A stretch of DNA of 64,000 bases from Amorphochlora amoebiformis. Its lineage: Eukaryota > Cercozoa > Chlorarachniophyceae. Below, piece by piece: positions 1 through 60,555 of this stretch (its first letter is position 1; each line of letters begins with the position of its first letter). The notes under the pieces were generated by a model that had not been told where the DNA came from, ran no database searches, and saw only the letters and a program-made list of their open reading frames with translations. The DNA is taken from positions 496,001 to 560,000 of the forward strand of contig BAAHQB010000016.1 in assembly GCA_054601695.1 (NCBI GenBank), in the 5' to 3' direction. The position numbers were made by a program, and so were the translations under genes.

Positions 1-128
1 GAATATTTAGGGGCTAGATTCCGGAGGGGACTTGGGGGGGGGGAGGGAGGGTACGGAGAAGTGTTCGCGACGATAGTGGGAGGGTAAACACAAATGTGTA
101 TTCTTAACGAATATATACTTAAACATGG

Positions 129-204
<76 letters not shown>

Positions 205-209
205 ATATG

Positions 210-249
<40 letters not shown>

Positions 250-531
250 TCTTCTTTGTAGGTATACGTAGAGTATCCCTACTCTAATCCAAGTGCATAA
301 TGTTTTGCTTATTTTTATAATATATATATATATATATATATAGTTTATATATATATATATAATATTATATAAATATATTTATATTTCGATGTATGTACGT
401 TATATACCAAATATATTATACATATATACATATATATATATACATACATATATATGTATATATATTTCTATATATGTATGTTACATATTAAATACATATA
501 TATATATATATATTATATGTGTATATTCCAG

Positions 532-6676
<6,145 letters not shown>

Positions 6677-6785
6677 CTGCGACCAATTGCAAGTTTACCA
6701 TAGCAACTGTGTAATCATGAAGAAATTTAGACATCGTACATAATGCCTCACAATGTTATATACATATATATATATATATACATAT

Positions 6786-6830
<45 letters not shown>

Positions 6831-6845
6831 AGTATATATGTGTAA

Positions 6846-6878
<33 letters not shown>

Positions 6879-8056
6879 TGATATATATATATATATATAT
6901 ATATTCATATATAAATATATATTCGCCAAGGGACTAGAGGACGTTTAATCTAGCCTATGATGATGATCTAGATATTCTAGATATTGTGCAATACCATGTG
7001 TACTCATTGCACCTAGTGCCACCTACACGATTGATTTTGATAATTGTACGTATACGTACTACACGGAACACACATAGTATAATACAACAATTTATACTAC
7101 ATGTGCGTATGTTGAGCTATGTGAGTACTAGAAATTGTACGCAGTTGTACGTACCTAGGTACGTGCATTATAAATGCATACGTCGCATGCGCACATACGT
7201 ACGTATGTGCGCATATGTCACGCATTATATTGTGACTTTGTACACGTTCGTGTGCGTACTAGATATGTGCAACTTGCTATGTTGGTGTTGAAAACAAGAA
7301 ATTATAAATCCCAACGCAATATAGCCGACAACAAAGTAGTATTTTGACGTCGTACTGCACATGTACCCTAGGTACCGTGAACAATGTGTATACCGATGAC
7401 CACCCTATATGTATGTCAATGATATTATTGTACATTGTTACATCAATACATACATGCTGCTATATACTAGTATACGCAAGACTTGATCCATCCTACGTAT
7501 TATCATGTCAGTGAAAACCATGTGCGAACCGTCTTCAATCAACTAAGTTATGCCATTTACTAGTTGTATGCAATCAAAATCAAACATAGTACACATACGT
7601 AGCCAATCATTGTATATGTTGCGCATTGCGGCGTTATGCGCGCATGATCCTTGATAATTCACATGACACACACATGTACGCATGCCCCGGCAGTGGCGCG
7701 TATGCAGCTAGAACCTATCCACTACATGTGAGCTAAACATCCAGCTTCTAAATTTACTAGATTTAATACGAAATGGAAATGATTATATTCTGTGATTATT
7801 CCATTGGCTGCCGCTGAATACTATTTGCCAATGTTGTAGAGCTAGTAGAGTCTGAAGGGCTAGCATTTGGCGGTTTGGCCTTGGTAACTCTAGTAACTTC
7901 TGAATTCCTCATATCTAGCATATTTAAAATTTATCCAATCATATTACTGGCTCTACTGTATCTAGCGTGTATATATGACAGTACTTCAATAAATTTGGAC
8001 TTACACACAAAATCGAACACACAGACAGACTTCGTAAGGCTCTACTCACTGGTTGA
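6677..8056. other. Convergent spacer rich in GTAC/CTAG/TGCGCA palindromes
   Basis: Spacer between two genes that end towards each other. 6755-6925 is TA microsatellite. From about 6950 to 8050 the sequence is non-repetitive but dense in short palindromes (gtacgtac, cctagg, tgcgcatgcgca-like runs, ctag). I find no exon here: the frames at 6986-7291 and 7875-8072 have no splice context or recognisable motif. Confidence 0.6.
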
Positions 8057-8351
8057 TCACAGTTCGTCGTGAACGTTATAATCATGAACAGAGGAGTCCA
8101 CTTCGACCTCGTCAAATATTGCTGGCACGGTCTCCGCCCATTCCCCGTTCAGATTAAACGATATAGATACCCTGAGATGCTGATTCAGTGCGTTGTGTAC
8201 TGGAAGGGAGGTTAAATTCTACATACCGGTAACCGTCCTCCGAAGGATCTAGACCAGGAGAGTGCGCAACCTTAAGAAAGTGTGAGAAATATGAATGTTA
8301 AATAAATTTATACCTACATGTTATATAAATTTATACCTGCATATACACGTA

Positions 8352-8443
<92 letters not shown>

Positions 8444-8472
8444 CATATGTGTGTTTGCACATATATATGCAT

Positions 8473-8519
<47 letters not shown>

Positions 8520-8608
8520 GCAAACACACATATGATATATATATATATATATATATATCATATGTGTGTTTGCACATATATATGTATATCATATACACAT
8601 ATATACAC

Positions 8609-8643
<35 letters not shown>

Positions 8644-8948
8644 TCAACTCTTGAAGCATGTATGAGTACTTACATGTAAAATAGAAAAATTATATAATAT
8701 ATATATATATATATATGTATATGTATATTATATATACATATATATATATATATACACATATATATATAATATAATATATATATATATATATTTACATATA
8801 TATATACATATAAAGATATATATAAATATACTACATAATACACATAATGTATGTACATGTACATATGTATATATATATATATATATGTGTGTGTATATAT
8901 ATATAATATATAATACAAATTTCAACTCTAAGGTATACATACATATAT

Positions 8949-8988
<40 letters not shown>

Positions 8989-9411
8989 TATATATATATA
9001 TATGTATATCATATATATATATAAATATGTGTGTATATGTGTATATGGTGTATATACATGTATATATGCATATATATTTTTGTATATTCGTGTATATTAT
9101 ATATATATATTTATATATGTGTGTGTATGTGTGTATATATATATATATGTGTGTGTGTGTATATGCACATATGTATATATATATATATATGCATATATAT
9201 ACACACATATGTATATATATATATATATATATTATACGTGTACATTATGTATATATATATATATGTATAATATATATATATATATATATATGTGTGTATG
9301 TATGTGTATTTGTACCTATATGTGTGTGTATATGTATATGTGTTCAGAATTTTTATTTGTATACACACACACACACACAACATATCTACATATACAAAAA
9401 TATGTATACAT

Positions 9412-9484
<73 letters not shown>

Positions 9485-9504
9485 GTATATATACACATAT
9501 ATAT

Positions 9505-9540
<36 letters not shown>

Positions 9541-11184
9541 TGTATTATATAAATATATGTGTATACACATAAATATAATATGTATAAAAATACATATGTG
9601 TGTATGTATATGTGTATATATATACACACATATATGCATGTATAATAATATATAATATGTACATGTATATATGTATATATATATACATGTATACATATAT
9701 ATATATATATATATATATTTCTGATTATTCACATATGTATAACATATAAATAGATATATGCACACAAGTATATATACATATGTTAACGTAAATATCTATG
9801 CATAGATACATATTAATATATATATATATATAAAAATATATATATTTGTAATATTATAGGCACACAAAACCTGATGCACAAGCCAGCCAGGGAATAGGAT
9901 AAGCAAGCCTTCGTATGGGTCCACCTGCAAAAACGAAGGATGACACCTCAGTGGATTAAGTAGTATTCAAATAGGCACCTGGAAAAGCTTATGGAATGGA
10001 GCCGTAGGAACTGAGGCAGGCGCCTAACGGTATTCGTAACAACAGCTATTAGCGGTGCAATAAATAATGAAGATTAAGGTGTAAGTCAGGGGCAAATAAG
10101 AACCTGCATTACTGAGTTCTTCCCCCGGGGATCAGAGAACAACAAGCTTCCTATATTAGGCATATGAATTCATTGCGAGTGGTCCATGGCATATGTGAGT
10201 GAATTGGTGGACATCGAGATGGTCAACGCCAGAGCAAAATAACCTGCTTTTTTGGGAACCTTGACGTAGAAAACACCTGCAAAAACAAGTACCCAAGAGT
10301 GAATTAAAGAACAAGTTCTGAACAGGTTGCGTACCTCCCACCATCGAGTCTTCAGTGTTGTGTGGCCCATGGTGGCTTCTCCCCTAAAACAGTAATGGCT
10401 AGGGTTAGGGATATCATTCGTTCCCCTTGCATTTCAACCCTCCCCCGCCTACCGTGTGTACAGATGCCCATACAACCGTTCGGCTCTGGCTCTTTAGCAT
10501 CTGAAAGTTCAGATAGATTATTTCAATTGCGTTATTCGGATACATTTACATGTAGATCCTTACATCGTTACCGCGTCTCGATGACTAATTCCCACTGTGC
10601 GCAGGTATCGATAGGCCGCAGCACGGAAAATTCTCTGAATTTGGTGGAATACAGGAAGCTCTTCAAACCCAGACCAGTATCTGAGTACAAAAAACCACCC
10701 TTAGCGATTTGAAGGTTCGCGATAATTGTCTAACATCACTTTCCCGTATCCTTAAGAGGCTTCATCTGCCAGTCGTAGAAACTGATAAGATTTCATTCTT
10801 AGATTAAAACAAGATGTTGGGAAAGTGGTCTGACATTGCTTAGAATGATTACTCGTGATTGAGCTTCGTATCACCGGATCCAGCTTTTTTTTCCCCTTTC
10901 TGATATTCGCAAGGACTCAAACAGGCAGCAAGTATATGCAAGCGGAGAGTAACATGAAAAGCAGAGTGTCCGTGATATTGTTATATGTTGGTAAAGAATG
11001 GATATGATCCACTTACGAAAATGTGGTATCCCCTTATTACTGCGTCGTAGAAGACTAAAATTTCTTCTTTCAGATTTTCATATTGATGATAGCAATCCCA
11101 CCTATTTAGGGTTTCGGGTTAAATAAGATTAGCCCAGAGGTTAGTGAGCTTAGAATAAAATAAGGTGAGGAACGAACACATATA

Positions 11185-11252
<68 letters not shown>

Positions 11253-11347
11253 CGTGTATATATATATATATATATTATAATACAAATATAATATATATAT
11301 ATATATATATGTATATATGTGTGTATATATATTAAATGTATATCTAT

Positions 11348-11378
<31 letters not shown>

Positions 11379-11399
11379 TATATGTATGTATTTTCTATG

Positions 11400-11440
<41 letters not shown>

Positions 11441-11469
11441 AATGTATATAAATATGTTGTATGTCAGCA

Positions 11470-11513
<44 letters not shown>

Positions 11514-11547
11514 ACAAATTCTATGTTTGTCTCTTTGTATGTGTGAG

Positions 11548-11638
<91 letters not shown>

Positions 11639-11701
11639 ATATATATATATATACATATATACGAATGTGAACGTACATTTAAATATATATGTATACACAT
11701 T

Positions 11702-11786
<85 letters not shown>

Positions 11787-11813
11787 TATATACACACACA
11801 TACATATATATAT

Positions 11814-11847
<34 letters not shown>

Positions 11848-11893
11848 GTATGTATGTACATGTTATATATATATATATATATATATGAACAAT

Positions 11894-11931
<38 letters not shown>

Positions 11932-11935
11932 GAGA

Positions 11936-12009
<74 letters not shown>

Positions 12010-13046
12010 GTAAATGCGATATACAAATATACACATACATGTATGTGTGTATATATGGATGTGTGGATCAGGGATTTAGTTCAGGGAGTTAGTTCCGGTT
12101 AAGGCTACCTAGCAATAGCTGTCGAAAACGGGAGGGTAAGCTTTGGTGGTGGAAGGTTATCCGGAGGCGGGTCTGGGCTGTCCGCCACCTCACGCAGGGC
12201 TTTAACCTCTTCGACGACGTCCAAGGATGCAAGATAGCTTTTCAACATCGACAACCTATTGTTTTCGGCATTTGAGAGGTAGCTTGATAGGTAGGCGCAT
12301 AGAGCCAAAGCACTTTCGGGCGCTTTTTTTTGGGTTCTGTCCGAAGAGTTGTGTGTGTGCATATTGGTGGCATAGGTTAGGTACTACATAGGCAAGGTTT
12401 TGGGCGAGAGCTGGAAAAATGGGAAGTGGTTTGGTGCATAGGATTTTCGACCCAGTTGTCGAGCCAGAAGACTTGAGGGCATCTTGAGCACGAAGCAGGT
12501 GCGACAAGGCCAATGCGTAATCTTGGCTCCTAACGTAGCTGTTGACGATGGGGTCTACATACGATACAGGTGAGTGAATCTTTAGCTCCGATTCAGTTTC
12601 GCTAGAGTATACCAATGTACGTCGCATTTGTAGGTGAGAACTCTAACGCAGCTAGGAGAAATAGCCAGCCGAGTGACGCCTGATATTTTGATTCAGTAGC
12701 GTTTCAAAACGAATCGTGACGGCGTCAACCTGTCCTCCAACTTGAGAGAGTTGTTGGGCCAGCGAGTAGTACGTTTCGGATATACCATCGGCTTGAAACT
12801 TCAGCAGTGGGGCAGCGTCATCCGGGGGAATGACACGAGTCGATAGAGCCAGCGAGCAAAGTGTCGCGATTGCCACGGATCGCATGACTGTAGTCCATCA
12901 AAATATCAATCGGAGTCAGTACGTCGCGCTAGTCGTAAAGACGATAATCGCATGAGCATACGGTATCTCTTCCTGGGAGAGAAAAGCAGCTGGGAAGTCC
13001 TTGGGGGTGACCGGACAGCGGCGGACACCGAATTTCCAGCCGCCAT
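8057..13046 (-). CDS. Helical N-terminal region plus 2OG-Fe(II) oxygenase (PF13759/TIGR02466 type)
   Basis: Exons in coding order: 13046-12923, 12887-12680, 12601-12109, 11054-11017, 10699-10572, 10500-10453, 10383-10335, 10276-10244, 10150-10104, 9924-9871, 8270-8227, 8171-8057 (TGA). This gives about 459 residues. Residues ~290-440 carry the family's ordered marks: VVWASVH, a His-rich [25 protein letters not shown], the VDPYEG turn, [12 protein letters not shown] and [10 protein letters not shown]. The upstream His, the His of WLVHQ and the Arg of GYR are candidate iron and 2-oxoglutarate ligands. Residues 1-275 are helical and look TPR-like ([30 protein letters not shown]). There are two problems. 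An 8-A run at about 12321-12328 breaks the frame, which a 7-A run would restore. The junction after 12680 lacks a GT donor. The substrate is unknown. Confidence 0.8.
8354..8640. repeat. (TA)n array with direct and inverted 30-bp blocks
   Basis: About 80 bp of pure TA is followed by the block catatgtgtgtttgcacata at about 8445 and again at about 8558. A reversed copy (tgcaaacacacatatgata) lies between them at about 8519. All of it sits in the last but one intron of the oxygenase gene, within 8271-9870. Confidence 0.75.
8690..9860. repeat. TA/CA microsatellite filling a long intron
   Basis: Continuous TA-rich sequence with (GT)n and (CA)n patches, inside the intron 8271-9870 of the minus-strand oxygenase gene. 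The six-frame open frames of up to 256 codons are Tyr/Ile/Cys/Val/His repeats and have no exon signals. Confidence 0.85.
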
Positions 13047-13236
13047 TTTCTGAACATTTTATTTGCAGTATTAGAGGGTAAGAAAAGAACTATTAAGCGG
13101 ATGATGCAGATGCATTACTCGTGTTCTCGGCTTGAAAAGCATTCGGCGGTGCCAAGGTGCCTACCTGCCAACACCGACACGCCGCGTAAATCTCCTATTT
13201 GCAAGGGCGGTAGTTTGATTGCAAGGAATAGATACT
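13047..13236. promoter_or_regulatory. Head-to-head spacer, probable bidirectional promoter
   Basis: 190 bp between the ATG of the minus-strand oxygenase gene and the ATG of the plus-strand Sec14-GOLD gene. It is not TA repeat and contains no extended microsatellite. No classical TATA box stands out. Both 5' UTRs must fit here or start upstream inside the partner gene. Confidence 0.55.
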
Positions 13237-14312
13237 ATGAACGAAGGAGAGTGCTTGCTCAAGTTGAAATCTTTGCTCGAGGAGCAGGATAAGGATTCCT
13301 GGGTATGAAATGAAGCAATTAAAACTCTTCGCCTTAAGCGATGATACTCCCAGGGTACGGACGTCACCTTGAAGCGTTTTCTAAAGGCCAGAGAGTATGA
13401 TGTTGAAAAGGCCTACAAGATGTACACCAACTGCCTTAAGTGGCGAAGAGAAAACGAAATAGACAAGATAGTTGACAACCCACCTGCAAAGGTACATCGA
13501 AGGATGTGACAACTAAATTTTTGGATTTTATAGTTTTGTATTCTCAGTTGGAGACCTATAAGAAGCTCGTGGCCAGCAAGCACCACGGGTTCGATAAGCT
13601 CGGCAGGCCAATTTATGTTGAGCGAGTCGGACAAATCCATTATCCTACTCTAAACGAGTATTTAACTCTCGATGACCTCATGGATATCCATGTTTATCAC
13701 ATGGAGCTGAGCGCCAAGTGAGTGATGTTCATACAATCGGCGTGTTTTTGATATCAAACTTCCCTAGGATGTGCGCTGAGTCCTCCAAGAAGCTCGGAAA
13801 AGATGTGCATCAAGGGTGTCATATCGTCGATCTGGCTGGCATGTCGATGCATCATCGACACGGTAAAATTCACATCACAATTCATGGTAAAAAAGGATGA
13901 CACCTTTAGGACCCTGGAATCAATTAACCACTACATTCCAGGTCTTGCCTTCATCCAGCGTTGTGCCAAAGTGGATGAGGCTTATTACCCAGAGACTATG
14001 GGTATCGGAGTACTGAACATGCAATATTTTCCAATTTTAAACCTTTCCAATACCAGGTAAACTCTACATTATCAACGCTCCTAGGATATTCGGCTTCTTT
14101 TGGGGCATCTGCAAGGCCTGGGTTCATCCGAACACTCAGAGAAAGATCGAAGTCATAAGTGGAGAACCTGAGAATGAACTAAGGAAGGCGATTCCTCTTC
14201 ACTTCTTGCCTGTGGAGTTTGGAGGTCAGAATTAAGGGTTAAGACTGGGAACACATCTATTTTGGATGCTTATATACATATATATATATATATATATAAT
14301 ATATATATATAT

Positions 14313-14346
<34 letters not shown>

Positions 14347-14427
14347 ACACATATAATATACATGTTTACATGCATCTACATTTGTATACGCATACATGTA
14401 ATTATTATTATTATTATTATTTTATTA

Positions 14428-14496
<69 letters not shown>

Positions 14497-14551
14497 CAAA
14501 CACAAACACGTCACAATATATATATATATATACATACATATAATATTATAT

Positions 14552-14592
<41 letters not shown>

Positions 14593-14798
14593 TATATATA
14601 TATATATAATATAATATATATATATGAATATATATATAATATAATATATATGTATATATATGTTTACATATATAATGTACATTACAACATTATATACTCA
14701 AATAAAATTTACATACATATTAAACTATATATATATATATATATAATATATGTATATAAAATATACATAAAAATATAATGTATATAAATAATTATATA

Positions 14799-14839
<41 letters not shown>

Positions 14840-14933
14840 AAATAAATGTATATATACACACACATATACATATATATATATATATATATTATGTATATAT
14901 AATATATATGTGATATATATATATATATATATA

Positions 14934-14964
<31 letters not shown>

Positions 14965-15163
14965 ATGTATGTATGTATATGCAAAGAAAGGTACGTACTA
15001 AATGTAAATACATATGTATATATATGTTTCTGTATATATGTGTGTATGTATATATTTTACAGGCTCACAATATGTACATGTGTCTATGTGTATGTATGAA
15101 AAAGATTTATTAAATTTTAAACATTTTTAAATATGTGTGTACATCATACACATAAATATATAA

Positions 15164-15212
<49 letters not shown>

Positions 15213-15272
15213 GATATATATTTATATGCTTGAATACATACATATTATATATATATATATATATATTAATTC

Positions 15273-15307
<35 letters not shown>

Positions 15308-15609
15308 ATATATATACGTATGTTTATCTATGCATCTTTCCAGGAAAGTGCAACTGCGGCAAATTCGGTCCAACTGAGGAAAGTAAATCAACAAGTCAGG
15401 GTAAGGCATCCTCCCTTTGCGTCCCTCCATGCAACCTCACGGAAATGAAGGAACAATTGAAGTACGTTGGAGATGAATACGACAGGTACATTCACAAAAT
15501 TGCATGAATCACATAATCATCCGTATCTATTTAGTTTCAAAGTATACACAGATATGCTCTTAATTACAATATGTTTGTAGCTATGTATTACAAATTTACA
15601 CTTTTTTAC

Positions 15610-15644
<35 letters not shown>

Positions 15645-15651
15645 ATATATG

Positions 15652-15687
<36 letters not shown>

Positions 15688-15743
15688 TATATATTTGTAT
15701 ATATATATATGTATGTATATATATATATATATGTGTATAAAAA

Positions 15744-15802
<59 letters not shown>

Positions 15803-15905
15803 TATATGTACATTATTAGTATATAATATGTATGTACACAAGCATGCGTAAGAATAAAATATTGTTTTTATATAATATATATATATATATATGTATGTAT
15901 TTATA

Positions 15906-15980
<75 letters not shown>

Positions 15981-16051
15981 GCATTTATATACATAGTATA
16001 TATATATGTATATACATATACATATATATATGTATATATGTATACATATAC

Positions 16052-16084
<33 letters not shown>

Positions 16085-16304
16085 CATATATATATATATG
16101 TGTGTGTGTGTGTGTATGTGTGTGTGTGTGTAGCATACATTTTTATGCAACATGCACATATACAAACAAATGTACATATATATGCGTATATACATATATA
16201 TATATATATGTATACATGTATATATATATATATGTATATACATATATACATAGAAAAATATATACATATATTACATATGATGTATACTGATTTAGATATA
16301 TTTG

Positions 16305-16343
<39 letters not shown>

Positions 16344-16440
16344 TTACATGTATGTATACATTGTAATGTATATAGAGGTATGAAAATATTATATATATAT
16401 ATATTATATATATACATATATATATATATATATGTATGTA

Positions 16441-16482
<42 letters not shown>

Positions 16483-16528
16483 GTATGTGTGTGCACATGT
16501 TTATCTTATACATACCTATTTATACCTG

Positions 16529-16568
<40 letters not shown>

Positions 16569-16617
16569 TGTGTATGTATGTATATATAACATATATATAT
16601 GTACAATATATATACTG

Positions 16618-16648
<31 letters not shown>

Positions 16649-16737
16649 GTGTGTGTGTGTATGTATGTGTTGTGTGTGTACGTGTTTGCTTACATGTATA
16701 TAATATTTGTGTATACATACAATATATCTCCATGTAC

Positions 16738-16769
<32 letters not shown>

Positions 16770-17243
16770 GATTTACAAATATTTGTAATCGTATCTCCTC
16801 ATACCTAATTGTCAGTTTGACCCATATGTCGCTGCAAGTGAAAGCGGGCACTTACCAAGAAGTCGTAGTTGAGGGTATCGATGAAAAGAAAGGAACTCAC
16901 TTCTCTTGGTATAGTAACTCCCCCACGATTAACTAATTCTGATATTCATGATTGTTATCCTGGTCTCATTTAATACCAAGGACTTTACCTCATGTACACT
17001 TATGTACACCGGTTTACCCGCGCGAGCATGTATACGGGCTGTGTAGTAATTTTTTATCCATTGGAATCCGTGTAAATATGTACATCGGATTTACCACATG
17101 AGAGTATACATTTTCATGTGCTTCATACACATATATATATATTGTATATATACATATAGTATATATATATATATACATATACATGTATATATATATATAT
17201 ATATGTAATCTGAATACATATATATATATATAGTATATAATAT

Positions 17244-17277
<34 letters not shown>

Positions 17278-17758
17278 ATATATGTAAACTATATATATAC
17301 ATATATATATATATATATACATTATGTATGTATATATATATATATATATATTAATTATATATAATTTCAGGAATTGGAAGACTGTGTCTAAGAACATCGA
17401 GTTTGCTGTGTACTGCATCCCACGGTCACGCTCCGATGGTCAATCCTCTGAATTGAGGTCCTCCAACGTTCCCCGATCACACTCTGCTGAAGAGAAACGT
17501 CCAGCTGAAGAATTATCACGTGCGCATGCTACTGGCCACTGCGAAGAGAAAAAAAGTGAGATTCATTTCGGCCAATTCTTCGAGGAGTTCAAGATGGGGA
17601 AGGAATTCAGGATCTTTGGGCCGCAGAAGATGGACAAGCACAAGGGAATCTTCCGTCCACCAGTCCACTGTGCCGTACGTTTTGAATTCAGCAACCAGTA
17701 TTCCTGGTTAACCTCGAAGACAATCCGTCATAAGCTTCACGCGACATGTAGGACTTAG
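13237..17758 (+). CDS. Sec14-like CRAL-TRIO/GOLD lipid-transfer protein
   Basis: Nine exons: 13237-13302, 13354-13491, 13548-13717, 13768-13862, 13942-14001, 14057-14224, 15344-15485, 16816-16908, 17371-17758 (TAG); 439 residues. An in-frame TGA upstream fixes the ATG. CRAL-TRIO-N includes [16 protein letters not shown]. The lipid-binding lobe shows [42 protein letters not shown] and LPVEFGG. A Cys-rich linker (KCNCGKFG) follows. The C-terminal GOLD-like domain has [30 protein letters not shown] and the closing [21 protein letters not shown] carries an unusual charged Ser/Glu-rich insertion of about 45 residues. Family members move phosphatidylinositol and other lipids between membranes; the ligand is not predictable here. 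Intron phases agree at every join. Confidence 0.88.
14240..15335. repeat. TA array with (TTA)n block in a Sec14-GOLD intron
   Basis: Intron 14225-15343. It holds TA microsatellite broken by a (TTA)n run at about 14402-14460 and palindromic TAATATTATATTATA patches. Two further TA-filled introns (15486-16815 and 16909-17370) follow in the same gene. Confidence 0.85.
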
Positions 17759-18057
17759 AATCAAGTCTCAGTTACCAGATAAAGACTTAATAGGTAGTGG
17801 TAAGTTAGCATATGAATTAGTTTGCAGCTCCGTATATTCCATTCTCACGCATCATCGGTACGTCATCAGTATGTGAGAACCTGACTAGATCTACATACCA
17901 TGAGTCTATGTAAATGTTGTAGTCGTGGCATGTTCGTTACGAGACTCATATACCCAAATATGTGCACTAAGTTATTATATTTATGTATGATCCAGATGAT
18001 ACAAAAAAAAAATACTTATATTCATGGGTGCTTATGTAGTAATAAAATAGTGCCGTG

Positions 18058-18092
<35 letters not shown>

Positions 18093-18224
18093 CATTGTGT
18101 ATGTACTATGTATATACTATAGCTAGTAAATATACATATATATGTATATATTATATATATATATATATGTATATCCACATGTGTAGATCATCTACTGTAG
18201 TATATTATATATATACACACATGT

Positions 18225-18264
<40 letters not shown>

Positions 18265-18303
18265 TATCTGATATATAGATATATATATATATATATACAT
18301 ATG

Positions 18304-18394
<91 letters not shown>

Positions 18395-18721
18395 ATGTAC
18401 GTATTCCCATTCACAAACACAACACAAACATACCAACGAATCAAAACCTGTACGATCTTTCTCATATTTCAACTCATATAAAAGCCAGAGATACTACTGC
18501 CGCTTTCATTTACACCTCAGCCCCTCACACCCCTCTGTCCGGAGCAAAACCGCCATTATCCCCCCAAGGGCTAGCTGAGCGCCGAGCGCGAAGATCGGAC
18601 GATGCTTGGCAGCCCGCTTAAGAAACCGGCCTTCTAGGTTATCCTGCCCTGGGTGCAGGCGCGGAAAGTCTTTGGCAAACACCGGTGTGGGCTGCCTGGG
18701 GGTGTGTATGGCAAAAAGGGT
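17759..18721. other. Convergent spacer between Sec14-GOLD and the membrane-protein gene
   Basis: Unique sequence at 17759-18055, a TA array at 18056-18395, then unique sequence to 18721. Open frames at 18301-18621 and 18634-18906 overlap the spacer and last exon, but they lack splice context and disagree in frame with the phased exon 18722-18921. Confidence 0.5.
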
Positions 18722-32553
<13,832 letters not shown>

Positions 32554-32731
32554 CGGAGTTTGGAAGTTTTTGAAACCGAGAGATTCTGAGTTATTTTCTT
32601 TTGGTAAATTGTCTTGAAATGTATGAAACTGTCAGATCGAATACCGGTATTACCGGCATTATCTTGAAATCCCTAATAACAAATATATCGGCACAGATTT
32701 TTTCCAAGCGGGACGACACAGGAGCCAAGCG
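32554..32731. promoter_or_regulatory. Head-to-head spacer, probable bidirectional promoter
   Basis: 178 bp between the ATG of the minus-strand membrane-protein gene and the ATG of the plus-strand Sel1-repeat gene. It is free of TA arrays and contains the palindromic accggtattaccggcat at about 32642-32658. No TATA box is obvious. Confidence 0.55.
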
Positions 32732-49138
<16,407 letters not shown>

Positions 49139-49421
49139 CAGGTTATCGACCGTCTAGACAGTAGACATATATACTAGATATACTAGATATGCTAGATATA
49201 TTCCGGCAGAAGAAAAAACCTAGAATTATATTACGATTCGGCACAACTGTACATCAGTTTAAATTTGTGCGCTCATCATCATTATACTATAGATCTCACT
49301 GACATAGACACGCTAGATAGATGATGAGATACATAGATCTGCTACTCTAGTACTACTAATACTAGATCTTTCCGGATAATCTAGATAATAAATCCAGCAT
49401 ACTATCATATATATATATCTA

Positions 49422-49482
<61 letters not shown>

Positions 49483-49581
49483 GTGTATGTGTAATTAGTA
49501 GACTAGAAAACAAGTTAATTATCTCACGTTTCATAATTTAAAATTAAGTTGCTAGCACTAGCAAAGCTCGGTCTAGCTGGT
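49139..49581. other. Convergent spacer, CTAG-rich, plus a TA array
   Basis: Sequence between the end of the Sel1-repeat gene and the end of the Arp1-like gene. 49150-49400 is dense in CTAG within the words actagatat and ctagat. 49400-49485 is TA array. No exon or RNA gene is recognised. Confidence 0.55.
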
Positions 49582-56019
<6,438 letters not shown>

Positions 56020-56108
56020 GATTTTTTCCAGCCGAAGAATTATTTCATTCTTGGATCCGAAAGGGCGGGAGCCGCAATAGACGGCATCGGACGCGGCCTT
56101 GACCTACC
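56020..56108. promoter_or_regulatory. 89-bp head-to-head spacer, probable bidirectional promoter
   Basis: Only 89 bp separate the ATG codons of the Arp1-like gene (minus) and the PX-protein gene (plus). This is the shortest of three such spacers in the window. It is GC-richer than the introns and lacks TA repeats. Confidence 0.55.
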
Positions 56109-60025
<3,917 letters not shown>

Positions 60026-60102
60026 CCAACAATTTCATTATTATCCACTCACTTTTATTCCATCCGCTCTTATGCGACACGAACTTACACAAATACTATT
60101 AG

Positions 60103-60200
60103 GGATTTGAAAGACTCCATAAACGAACAAAAGGTGATGTTTCACTCTATGTATATGTTTATAAATAACATAAATTCTCACACAAATATCAATATACATT

Positions 60201-60274
<74 letters not shown>

Positions 60275-60381
60275 ACATAAACAGACATACGTAAAGTATA
60301 TATATATATGTATATATACATATATATATATATTTATAGATACATATATATGTATATATACGTAATGTATGTATCTACGTA

Positions 60382-60414
<33 letters not shown>

Positions 60415-60489
60415 TATATTATATATATATATATATATGTACATATATTATATATATATATATATACATATTATATATATATATATATA

Positions 60490-60555
<66 letters not shown>

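Noticed and set aside
8885-9655. 256-codon Tyr/Ile/Cys open frame and its antisense partner
   Set aside because: Pure translation of TA/GT/CA microsatellite inside an intron of the oxygenase gene.
10362-10712. 116-codon plus-strand ATG frame
   Set aside because: It overlaps three phased minus-strand exons carrying oxygenase motifs; the plus frame has no family signal and no partner exons.
14057-14235. TAA at 14233 as the stop of a short CRAL-TRIO protein
   Set aside because: A GT donor at 14225 joins in phase to the Cys-rich linker exon and GOLD exons downstream, the usual Sec14-GOLD order.
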